From Mesostigma viride (Eukaryota > Streptophyta > Mesostigmatophyceae > Mesostigmatales > Mesostigmataceae), in assembly GCA_009746045.1 (NCBI GenBank), contig RPFO01000010.1:1-26263 (forward strand): a DNA stretch of 26,263 nucleotides, written 5' to 3'. Position numbers and translations under genes: made by a program. The stretch's first letter is position 1. Each line of letters starts with the position of its first letter. Under the pieces are notes generated by a model. The model did not search any database and was not told the DNA's origin. It saw only the letters and a list, made by a program, of their open reading frames with translations. Shown here piece by piece: positions 1 through 7,536 of the stretch.

Positions 1-895
1 GCGGGGAAGGCGTGGGCGGCCAGCTCGATCTCACCAGTAAGGCCCATGCGATCAAGGATTTCTCTCTCAAAAGCACGCGCAAGCTTCTCGGAATTCTCAC
101 CTTCCTCCATCTTGAGATTCTTGACAATGAACGTTGAGGCTGCGCTTGGCGAGCTCGGCCTCCTCGCGGAGGTCAAGCGTCTGCCGCTGGAGCTGGGCTG
201 CCGACGGCGGAGGTGGTGGAGTGGTATGTTGCTTAAGCATGTCCGCCCAGGTCGTGATGGGAGGGGCATCGCCGGCCAGGCCAGCAGGGCTGGCTTGGCG
301 GAATGTCCTTCACTGCCTGGGCGGTGAGGCCCGCGGTGTTTCTGCGAGACCTCGATAGCGATTGCATTATCCTTGAGGCGGCTGGTCGATGTCGCGGAGC
401 TGGGCGGTGATGGAGTCGGTGGAGGCGGAGGGGGGGGGGGGTGGAGGCGAGGAGGGTGGCGGTGGCGGTGGGGATGGTGGGAAGCGCAGCAGCCAGCGTG
501 CCGCAATGGCCGCCACATCTGCGGCAAGAGGGTCACGTGCTGCTCGAAAGCTTCCTTGAGAGGGTGCGGATGGTGGCTTCGGTGGGGAAGGTGGGGGGGG
601 GCGGTGGGAAGCCCCAGATCGCGGCTTCGGAGCGTCCAACAAGGGAGCAGAGGGCAAGCGTTGGAGCTTGGGCGACTCATGCGATGAATGATTGGGAGAG
701 CCTCGGCGGGGTCGACAAGCTGGCCATCACCAGGCCAGCGGCCACAGTTGTGGGACGTGAGGTACACGCACAGGGCTAGAAGCGAGGCGTGATTGCCGTA
801 ATACAAGTCTTCCATGAACCAACCGGGGCTGCGTTGCCAGAAGCCGGGGCGGTTGACGTCAAAGGAGGTCTCTTCCCAGGGCGGCTCAGCAGAGC
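1..895 (-). pseudogene. LINE ORF1-like gene, 3' piece, interrupted by the gypsy element
   Basis: Read on the minus strand from 895 down, this continues the open frame that starts at 18658 and passes through 11698-11625. It begins with a W/F/Y-rich block (around 885-700), then a long Pro/Ser/Ala-rich low-complexity stretch (about 660-370). Next come a coiled-coil-like segment (about 205-150) and an RRM-like start (IVKN, near 130). The same coiled-coil and RRM-like segments recur at 23486-24039 (-), and the RRM-like part at 21895-22314 (+), so this is a repeat family rather than a host gene. The low-complexity and RRM parts lie in different frames, so indels have broken it. The order of disordered N-terminus, coiled coil, RRM-like part and C-terminal domain fits an L1-type ORF1 RNA-binding protein. 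The C-terminal domain lies beyond the window's left edge. Family assignment is inference from layout. Confidence 0.6.
892..895. repeat. Left target-site duplication (GAGC) of the gypsy element
   Basis: GAGC immediately precedes the terminal TG at 896 and is repeated at 11625-11628 immediately after the terminal CA at 11624. Four to six bp is normal for a DDE integrase of the Ty3/gypsy and retroviral type. Removing the element and one copy joins the flanking LINE ORF1 reading frame without a break, which supports the call independently. Confidence 0.85.
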
Positions 896-2031
896 TGTCA
901 CGGACGCGCGCTATGTCATCCGGGCGCCCACTATGCACAAGACCGGTGACGTGCGCAAGGAATTTGTCTTCTACGCATTTTCGACAAAGGCTAGTGACCG
1001 GGGGGGGACACTAGCACTTGCAGCATAAGAGCGGACGAAAGTGTACGTGCACGCGCGCCGGGCCAGGCACAGCTGGGCGCGCAGCACTGACTTGAGCGGA
1101 CGGCAGCACAAGTGTGCAGCGTCGAGAGGATCATACGCGTGTTAGTGGACAGCTGGAGCTGAAGCTGGACTGCTGGACTTCAACAGCGCCGAGGCTATTG
1201 ACAGGCCAGGTGTCTTTGTGGTGTAGAATAGCGGGTCAACGTTATGAGGACTGGACAGAAAATGGAAAAGGACAATTTGCGGTGCGGAGCCAGATCGCTG
1301 GAATGAATGCGAAATCGCTGGCAGCCCTAAAAAGGGATTTCTTCTAGAAAGGAACGATTAGACGCAATGTTTGCTGGGCCACTCACACGCAAGGTGTGAG
1401 CGTGCAGATTGTCTGAAGGATATTATGCTTCGACCTTGCTGGACGTGACTCAATGTCGGACATTCCCAGGGACAGAAATGCCGGAGCCTCTAGGAGATGA
1501 GATCGGCAACAGGGTAGCAATTTAGATTTGTCGGGATGCCTTCCTGCTTTTGTTGGCATGTGTGGTAGAAAGCCAGGACGGCAACTGGAATGCGGTTTCT
1601 ATTCGCATGGTTCAGGCAGCAAGATAGTTTTGGCATTCCTGGCTGGACTGACAAGTGTGGCGTGTGTCATGCGTGTGGCATGACGAATGGTTTGGTTCAT
1701 AGTCGAAGAGGACTCTCACGCAGCGTGTAGTCTCTTCGAGTCTCTCGTTAGTGGCCTTCGTGTTTCTCCCTTTCCTTGGGAGCAAGGCCGGTAGCATGTC
1801 ATGGAGCGCTGCCTAACTGCGGGCTCGTGAGCATGGAGTGCATCGATATTGAGACTATCAACGTGTTGTAATTGTATTAACTTTCTCAATAAATCCGCAT
1901 GTGCGGCTTCATCATCAGACTGTGCAAAGTGTGTGTTTGAAAGCATTATTCTATAGCAGGGGAGGCAATAAGGTGGTTATCAGGCACGAGGGACAGTTCC
2001 TTGTCCTCGGCTGAGAGCCCTCCTTTCTTTA
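896..2031 (+). repeat. L1: left long repeat of the element (5' LTR lacking the R segment)
   Basis: Over 99% identical to 10344-11480. Differences include a G8 versus G7 run near 1005, a few substitutions near 1806-1826, one-base indels near 1893 and 1936, and one substitution near 1977. It begins TGTCACGG and ends CTTTCTTTA, directly followed by the primer-binding site. It holds the presumed transcription start (about 1727) and the polyadenylation words TGTAA (1867-1871) and AATAAA (1888-1893). It is not followed by the R segment that follows the right copy. The open frame at 1114-1347 is present in both copies but resembles no protein I know. Confidence 0.85.
1727..1741 (+). promoter_or_regulatory. 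Predicted RNA 5' end and self-primer segment
   Basis: Positions 1727-1741 (GTAGTCTCTTCGAGT) are the exact reverse complement of 2031-2045, which lie at the L1/internal boundary. In Tf1-type self-priming elements the first nucleotides of the mRNA fold back onto the primer-binding site, so the transcript is predicted to begin at or near 1727. No clear TATA box is visible upstream. On a read-through transcript the segment could instead pair with GAAGAGGACT at 1705-1714 to form a hairpin. The start site is inference. Confidence 0.55.
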
Positions 2032-2045
2032 CTCGAAGAGACTAC
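2031..2045 (+). other. Primer-binding site for self-priming (no tRNA match)
   Basis: This lies exactly where a tRNA primer-binding site should follow the 5' LTR, but it does not start with TGG and matches no tRNA 3' end I recognise. It is instead a 15-nt perfect complement of 1727-1741. Its right half also forms a hairpin with the next bases: AGACTAC (2039-2045), loop CCG, GTAGTCT (2049-2055). GTAGTCT repeats the first seven bases of the primer, so a local hairpin could compete with primer annealing. Confidence 0.65.
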
Positions 2046-2326
2046 CCGGTAGTCTGCTTCCTTCTGTTCGAAGCCAAGACGTTGGCTTTAGTGTTTAGCA
2101 ACCATCAGCAGTACAGGGAACGGCCTGGCTGACAGTTTGTAAAGGAAGTGTCTTGAGACAGATTTTAAGAAAATAGAACTAGCCAGAATTTGCTGGCTCT
2201 TGTCTTTTTCTGGCAGGCTAGTCGAGTCGTTATCCTTGACACCTGTTATAAAGCCTTTGGTTGTTGCTTCTTCTCAGCGAAACCTAGGCTTGTTGGTTCT
2301 TGTTTTGCCCATCGGTCAGCTGGTGC

Positions 2327-4135
2327 ATGCCACTGACGCGAGCGCAGACTCGAGCCATGGCAGATGCAAATAGAGCAGATGCCGACACGTCCGCTCCGGG
2401 GTCGAATGGCGGGATTCCTCCCGCCGTACCCGCAGTGGGTGAGAGTCGCGACCAAGAAGCGCCGCTGAGTATGGTGGCGCTGTTCGCGCAGATGCAAGCG
2501 CAGATGCAGCAACAGTCGCAACAGTTGCAGCAGCAATTGGCGCTGCAGATGCGGGAAGTGACCGACAGATTGGTGGCCGTAGAGGGTCGTCATCTGCAGT
2601 CCACACCATGGGACGGGCAGGCATCGATGCCGGGCCCCAGTGGTGTTGCCGCGGAGCCGAGGGAGCGGGACCAGCCGCCAACCTCAGGTAATGCGGCGGG
2701 AAGGGCTTCGATGGAACCGGGGGTTTTGGCTGGGTCGCTAACCCAACACGACTTGCTTGGTGAGGCGGATGGTCAGCCACGGGGCGAGTATACGCTGGCG
2801 CCCAGGCGCCTGCCTTTCGATCAAGCGCGAGACGGATTGCACGAGGAGAACGGGGCAGGGCTGGCGCGCGCGATGGACCCACACAGGGGTGCACCAGGAC
2901 GCATGCTGCCAGGCGGGGCCTCAATTCCGTTTGGGCGAGGCGGTGGGGCGCTGACCGGCGGGTCGACTGCACGGTGGTCAAGTGTGCCAATCGGGCGCAT
3001 TCCGCCCATGGAGGACATAACCACGCCGCTGGCTTTCCGAGTACGGGAGGCAGCACGACCAAGCACGCTGGCGCAGGGACGCGCAGCTCAGCGACCGCCG
3101 GAGGATGCCGATGGGGTGCAGTACCCGCAAAGGGTGCGCCTCATACCGGAAGGCGCGAAGATGCCCACCCTACCACGGGTGGACATGCGCGAGAAGTTCT
3201 CCACAACCGGCAATCTGGCCACGCTGGCGCAGGCCTACAACGCGTACAAGTCATGGATTGATCTGCAATACATGACTACGCAAGGCGCTGTAATGCATGA
3301 GTTTGTGATGAACAACATGCATTTTTTCTTTCACGGCCTTACGCTGAGGCGAGTGGCTAGGCTGGTGGAGCAGTGGAGAGAGGTCTCGCTGTACACGCGT
3401 CACACGGACGTGTGGTTCGGCTTCGACGGGCGTGGCCAGCCCGACTATGACAACATCATGTATGGTGTCGACCCTGCCGAGGAACTGTGGGGCCTCCTTC
3501 GCCAGGAATACCCGGTGGAGACCATCAAGGCAGAGCGTGAGTGGCGCAGTTTCAAGATAGCCGAGGGTGAAACCCCGGAGCAATCTTACGAGCGCCTCAT
3601 GGAGTTCGCCGGCGAAGTGGAGGACTGGTCCGAAAAGCTGGCGTGTCAGAAATGGCTGCAAGCGCTAGGCTCCAAGGAGATGGAGCTGCCCACGCCGCCC
3701 AACGGCCAGCCGTGGCGATTGCGGTCACTGTGCATTGAGGTCAGGGCCATGATGCGACGACACGCGCAAGGCCGGATCTCGGTAAGCACGGTGGTGGCCG
3801 AGCTGCAGGCCAAGGTCGACGCGCTGACCAAGGCCAAGTCGGGTGAGTCGTCTGCCACAAGACAAGCGCGCCCGCAAGGCGGCCACGGTGCTAGCAGGAA
3901 CCAAGGGGGGTCTCGCAACGCCTCATCGCATGATGCAACCCAGGGTAACGCCGCTGGCGGCAACAAAGACGCTGCCGCCCCGACGCGAGCTGGGGGGGCA
4001 CGTCCTCACAGACGGGTACTAGGACGGATGCGCGCAAATCGGGCTGCTTCCTTTGCGACAAGGATGGGCACCTTAGTCGCGAGTGTCCAAGCCGCTGCAC
4101 GAAGCCGCATGGGGCAGACACGAAGTGGCACCTGA
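2327..4135 (+). CDS. gag: Gag-like structural protein
   Basis: This is the first large open frame after an ATG-free leader. The first in-frame ATG is at 2327; a second at 2357 has a better context (GAGCCATGG), and either may be used. The N-terminus is polar, with a Gln/Met-rich coiled-coil-like segment (about 2470-2580). A long Gly/Pro/Arg-rich linker follows. From about 3180 to 3720 comes a helical region with the character of a retrotransposon Gag capsid domain (tryptophan-rich, then a helix containing ETPEQSYERL). A basic Gly/Asn/Ala tail follows. The frame stops at 4133-4135, but its last 40 or so codons look wrong: the CCHC zinc knuckle expected at a Gag end is read in the pol frame from 4045. 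Gag would form the particle packaging the RNA; this is family knowledge, and no similarity search was possible. Confidence 0.75.
   Translation: MPLTRAQTRAMADANRADADTSAPGSNGGIPPAVPAVGESRDQEAPLSMVALFAQMQAQMQQQSQQLQQQLALQMREVTDRLVAVEGRHLQSTPWDGQASMPGPSGVAAEPRERDQPPTSGNAAGRASMEPGVLAGSLTQHDLLGEADGQPRGEYTLAPRRLPFDQARDGLHEENGAGLARAMDPHRGAPGRMLPGGASIPFGRGGGALTGGSTARWSSVPIGRIPPMEDITTPLAFRVREAARPSTLAQGRAAQRPPEDADGVQYPQRVRLIPEGAKMPTLPRVDMREKFSTTGNLATLAQAYNAYKSWIDLQYMTTQGAVMHEFVMNNMHFFFHGLTLRRVARLVEQWREVSLYTRHTDVWFGFDGRGQPDYDNIMYGVDPAEELWGLLRQEYPVETIKAEREWRSFKIAEGETPEQSYERLMEFAGEVEDWSEKLACQKWLQALGSKEMELPTPPNGQPWRLRSLCIEVRAMMRRHAQGRISVSTVVAELQAKVDALTKAKSGESSATRQARPQGGHGASRNQGGSRNASSHDATQGNAAGGNKDAAAPTRAGGARPHRRVLGRMRANRAASFATRMGTLVASVQAAARSRMGQTRSGT
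3992..3998 (+). promoter_or_regulatory. G7 run, likely -1 frameshift site between gag and pol
   Basis: Seven G in a row are read in the gag frame as GGG GGG Gca. A -1 step here moves the ribosome into the pol frame, which is closed upstream by TGA at 3931 and TAA at 3946. About 45 nt later that frame encodes the CX2CX4HX4C knuckle. The alternative is that one G was lost from the run by mutation or sequencing, since eight G would fuse the frames. The sequence alone cannot decide. Confidence 0.5.
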
Positions 4136-7100
4136 TGAACAAGTGTCCAGCCGCGGGCATCAAGACGGTCCACTTCGCCGAGATGGCGGGCAAGACCGAC
4201 TCGATGGAAGCCCAGGTGGCTGCCATCAAGCATGGTGAGGAGGCGACGGCGCCCCCCAACCAATTCGAGACGGTGTACCGGGAGGACCCATTCTGGGCGC
4301 CCATGCCGGGTGACGTCGAGATCAACGCTGCGGAGGCTACCAAAGGCAAGCAGGCACGCAGCCCGCTTTCTTTTCAGCAGGCACCCATGTTGCCTGCCGG
4401 GCAGTTGCCCGCGTCCTTTTCCATGCCGCTGGCTGGGGTGCAATCTGCTTTTGAGCATGCGAACCCTGCTGGGCTGGAGCAGCGTAGGCGATTGGCGCCT
4501 GTGTACCCAATGCCGTTCATTGTGGACGTACCCATGTTTTCAGCACGGCAGGTGGTCGACACCTTCGGGCAGAAGGGGGTTGAGTGGCTGGGGTCGGTTG
4601 TGTCCGAGATCCAGTTGTTCGCAGATGGGCATGATGTGCGCACCTTGCGCAATTCTGAGTCCGTCACCTACGGGCGCCAGCCGGTAGAAGCCGCAGTGCC
4701 CGTGGTGCAAGCGGGAGTGGTCAGCACAAGTAGCCAGCAGCGCACTAGTGCAGTCCCCCAGGTTCCCACGGTGGTTCCATACCCCAATGGTGAGCCGTCC
4801 ATGGCGTTCCAAGCAGTTGGAGCCTGTGGAGATGTATGGAGCGACATGGTGACATGTCCGTTGGTTGGCGCAGTCAAGCTTGATAGCGGTGCTCAGCCGC
4901 TAGTCATCAGCACGGACTTGGCCACCATGCTGAACCTGACCTACGAGAACGGTGGCTTAGTGGAAAGCCCCGTGTCTGTGTCAGGTTGGCAGGGTCCGGC
5001 TAGTAAGCCGTACGCTATGACGGCGGTTAAAGTCAACGTGATTTTCAATCCGTTGCGCGCCTCTAGCATGACCACCGTGTCCGCGTATGCGCTGGTGGTC
5101 AACAAGTGTGGATATTCCGCACTACTCGGGGTGGATGTCCTTGCTCGCGCCATGGTTCAGGTGGACTATAGGGCGGAGGAGGCATCTTACATCCCTGATT
5201 GGGATGGGGCTGGCCTGAAGCGGGCCAGCGTGCCGGTCTCATGCTTCAGTTCTTCAGCCGGGGCTGCACGCCTCAACCCTTCCGCGGCTGCGGGCGTGGT
5301 GGAGGTCAGCATGGTGGAGGTACGGGCGGCGGGCTCATCGGCGTGGGACAAGCATCGGACGGTGCTGCCCCAGCCAACGGCGAGCATTGCCAAGATGCGC
5401 ACGCAGTGGTCGCTGGATGCTGTGACGTCCACGCGGCAGCTGGCTATGCGCAAGCGGGTAACTGAAGCCGTCATCACCATTCCTCAGATGGCCAGCCATG
5501 GCCTCACTTTGCTGCAACCGGGTGTCTCGGAGGCCCAAGGTAATTTTTCTGCTGCAATCTTACCGCAGGCCCCTGATTTTGCCAAGGGTGCGGTAGTGTT
5601 GGAACTGTTTGCGGGGATCGGAGGGGGCATTGCAGGCTTTTTGGCCGCAGGCGGCGTGTGCCGTAAACTCATCGCGGTAGAGCCATCGCACAAGGCGCGT
5701 CAGGTGTACTTCAGTCACTGTGGCGTGTTGTCGCGAGAGTATCCCGCGCAGTTTCCGCCATCAGCATGGCGTGACCCGTTTGGGGAATGTCCTCAAGATA
5801 TCCGAGCCATCGGTGAGGTGCAGGTGCAGCAGTTGTTGCGCAGGCATCATGCCATCGACTTGGTAATTGCGGGTTGGGAGTGCCAGGGCCTGAGCCAGGC
5901 AGGGCAAGGGCGGGGGCTAGCCGATCCGCGTAGCGCGCTGTTCTGGGAACTGTTGCGTGTGGTGGGACTGTTGCAGTCGCGTCAGCCCCATCCGCCTGCG
6001 TATCTGTTTGAGAACGTTGTGGCGGGTGACAGCCCACATCAGGCGGTGCGGGAGGACTGGGCTACAATCGTGGCACTCCTGGGGGAGCCCATCGTGTGTG
6101 ACAACGCAGGGCTGGGTGGGCTCACGCATCGTTTGCGTGCCTATTGGACCAACGTGGCGTGTGCGACCGATGTGCAGGCGGTCTTGGGGGCCGTAGCAAG
6201 GCAGCATCCGAGTGTGTCTGCGGAGGTAGCATTGCCTTCCCACCTAGTCACGCAGAAGGTGGATAGCGAGGATCGCCCACCGTATGCACGCGTCAACCGG
6301 GTCGGGAGCCCCATGTGTGCACTGCCGACCCTGGTCAGTTACCAAGGGTCGACAGCATACCGTGATCGGGGTAAGGGTCTCGTTTGGGACACTACCACCG
6401 GTCTGTTGGTGCAGCCACCCGCAGAATTTCGTGAGGCCAGCATGGGTTTTCATGTCGGGGCCTCGGCGCTGCCGGGCGTGCTCGAGAGTGAGCGCTGGTC
6501 TTTGATAGGCCAGGCTATGTCGGTGTTGCAGGTCGGGTATGTGCTGCTTGCATCGGTTGCCGTGCGCCAGTCTGGGGGGGCGTCCCCAGCCAATCCGCCT
6601 CAGCAGGTTGAGGCGCGCGCAGCCAAACTGAAGCGCCCTGCAGCGACGGGGACTTCATCAGCATGGGGGTGGCGTCTGCGACAGGTGTGGACTATCATTC
6701 TCATGACCGCCCTGCTGACCAGCACCGTGCTGGCCGGCGAGCCCACGCTGCATCGGGTAATACACCGTGCGGCACGCGAGGCTCCGGCGGTGGGTGTCAC
6801 ACCAGGCGTGGCAGCCTTTTCCTTGTTCCACGACGATGCGGCTAGGGCGCCGCATCTTGAGGCACATGCGGTAGCTGTGGGTGATCCCGCGGATACGCAC
6901 CCCTGGGCTATTGGCGAACACCTTTCTGATGCGCAGCGCTCAGCCATGCTAAAGTGGCTAGGCACTGCAAGGGGGGCCTTCGCTTTCACAAGTGATGAAC
7001 TGGGGTGTTTCAATGGTGGGACCATGCGTGTTCCATTGGACACTGACACCCCTTTGTTCCGACGCCAGCATCGCCTGAGTCAGGCCGAGTTGGATTTTGT

Positions 7101-7536
7101 AGCCGAGCAATGCAAGGAGTTAGAGGATGCCGGTATCATCAGGCAATCTTCCTCCAGCTATGCCGCTGCCGTTGTCGTTGCGCCCAAGAAGGACGCTATC
7201 ACCGGGGCATGGACGGGTATGCGCATGGCCACCGATCTGCGGTTGCTGAATGCACACACACCCGTGGACCGTTACCCCATGCCACGTGTGGATGATGTCC
7301 TGGATAAGATATCTCCTCATGTGAAGTTTGTGTCCTCGCTGGACCTGCGTAGCGGCTTTCATCAGATCGCAGTTGCGCCGGAGGATCAGCGGAAGCTTGC
7401 ATTCTGGGGGGCGGCAATTTGTATGAGTGGGTGCGCATGCCCTTTGGGCACCGCAACGCTAGTGCTGTTTTCCAACGAGCTATGGACAAAGTGCTTGCAG
7501 GTCTTCCTTTCGCCGCTTGTTACATTGATGATGTAA
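3994..7536 (+). CDS. pol: Pol, 5' part: zinc knuckle, aspartic protease, C5 DNA methyltransferase, RT N-terminal half
   Basis: The pol frame carries a perfect CCHC knuckle (CFLC....H....C, 4045-4086) before its first ATG at 4135 (residue 1 here). A retropepsin-like protease follows: DSG at residues 250-252 and a second motif ALLGVDVL about 85 residues later. The usual Thr of DTG is Ser. A complete methyltransferase domain occupies about residues 485-810 (separate entry). Then come a basic patch (KLKRP) and an 18-residue hydrophobic stretch (851-868). From about residue 960 gypsy-type RT begins, with the first catalytic Asp in SLDLRSGFHQI (D1070, codon at 7342). The genuine frame leaves at the G6 run 7406-7411; the codons from there to the stop at 7534-7536 are out-of-frame noise. 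Roles by family: RNA binding, polyprotein cleavage, cytosine methylation, cDNA synthesis. Confidence 0.85.
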   Translation, partial: GGTSSQTGTRTDARKSGCFLCDKDGHLSRECPSRCTKPHGADTKWHLMNKCPAAGIKTVHFAEMAGKTDSMEAQVAAIKHGEEATAPPNQFETVYREDPFWAPMPGDVEINAAEATKGKQARSPLSFQQAPMLPAGQLPASFSMPLAGVQSAFEHANPAGLEQRRRLAPVYPMPFIVDVPMFSARQVVDTFGQKGVEWLGSVVSEIQLFADGHDVRTLRNSESVTYGRQPVEAAVPVVQAGVVSTSSQQRTSAVPQVPTVVPYPNGEPSMAFQAVGACGDVWSDMVTCPLVGAVKLDSGAQPLVISTDLATMLNLTYENGGLVESPVSVSGWQGPASKPYAMTAVKVNVIFNPLRASSMTTVSAYALVVNKCGYSALLGVDVLARAMVQVDYRAEEASYIPDWDGAGLKRASVPVSCFSSSAGAARLNPSAAAGVVEVSMVEVRAAGSSAWDKHRTVLPQPTASIAKMRTQWSLDAVTSTRQLAMRKRVTEAVITIPQMASHGLTLLQPGVSEAQGNFSAAILPQAPDFAKGAVVLELFAGIGGGIAGFLAAGGVCRKLIAVEPSHKARQVYFSHCGVLSREYPAQFPPSAWRDPFGECPQDIRAIGEVQVQQLLRRHHAIDLVIAGWECQGLSQAGQGRGLADPRSALFWELLRVVGLLQSRQPHPPAYLFENVVAGDSPHQAVREDWATIVALLGEPIVCDNAGLGGLTHRLRAYWTNVACATDVQAVLGAVARQHPSVSAEVALPSHLVTQKVDSEDRPPYARVNRVGSPMCALPTLVSYQGSTAYRDRGKGLVWDTTTGLLVQPPAEFREASMGFHVGASALPGVLESERWSLIGQAMSVLQVGYVLLASVAVRQSGGASPANPPQQVEARAAKLKRPAATGTSSAWGWRLRQVWTIILMTALLTSTVLAGEPTLHRVIHRAAREAPAVGVTPGVAAFSLFHDDAARAPHLEAHAVAVGDPADTHPWAIGEHLSDAQRSAMLKWLGTARGAFAFTSDELGCFNGGTMRVPLDTDTPLFRRQHRLSQAELDFVAEQCKELEDAGIIRQSSSSYAAAVVVAPKKDAITGAWTGMRMATDLRLLNAHTPVDRYPMPRVDDVLDKISPHVKFVSSLDLRSGFHQIAVAPEDQRKLAFWGAAICMSGCACPLGTATLVLFSNELWTKCLQVFLSPLVTLMM
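5590..6550 (+). other. Cytosine-C5 DNA methyltransferase domain inside Pol
   Basis: About 320 residues lie in frame between protease and RT. Residues are numbered from the ATG at 4135. Visible motifs: I, FAGIGGG (492-498, AdoMet binding); II, AVE with E516; IV, GWECQGLSQAG with the catalytic Cys at 583; VI, FENV (E626); VIII, HRLR (665-668); IX, around GSPMCALPT; X, GQAMS (792-796). A target-recognition stretch rich in Gly/Tyr/Arg lies between VIII and X. All residues expected for catalysis are present, but the usual Pro before the catalytic Cys is Glu. No stop or frameshift breaks the domain. Substrate (CG, CHG, CHH) and de novo or maintenance activity cannot be told from sequence. C5 methyltransferases in retrotransposons have been reported from algae (de Mendoza and colleagues, 2018, from memory). 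Confidence 0.92.
7406..7411 (+). other. G6 run where the RT reading frame is broken (-1)
   Basis: Upstream, RT is read to ...AFW in one frame. Downstream it resumes as GGNLYEW in the frame one base earlier. One extra G in this six-G run would make the RT continuous. Because the break is in the middle of the polymerase fold, before the YIDD motif, a programmed shift is unlikely. A one-base deletion in this copy or a homopolymer read error is more plausible. Confidence 0.7.

Noticed and set aside
1114-1347. 77-codon open frame conserved in both L repeats
   Set aside because: It is conserved only because the two repeats are near-identical; no known domain, and it lies upstream of the predicted RNA start.
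2032-2060. tRNA primer-binding site
   Set aside because: No TGG start and no recognisable tRNA 3' end complement; the perfect self-complement explains the site better.
2316-3062. 248-codon open frame on the minus strand
   Set aside because: Shadow of gag in GC-rich DNA; Pro/Arg/Ala-rich, no motif, and gag has the better start and domain support.
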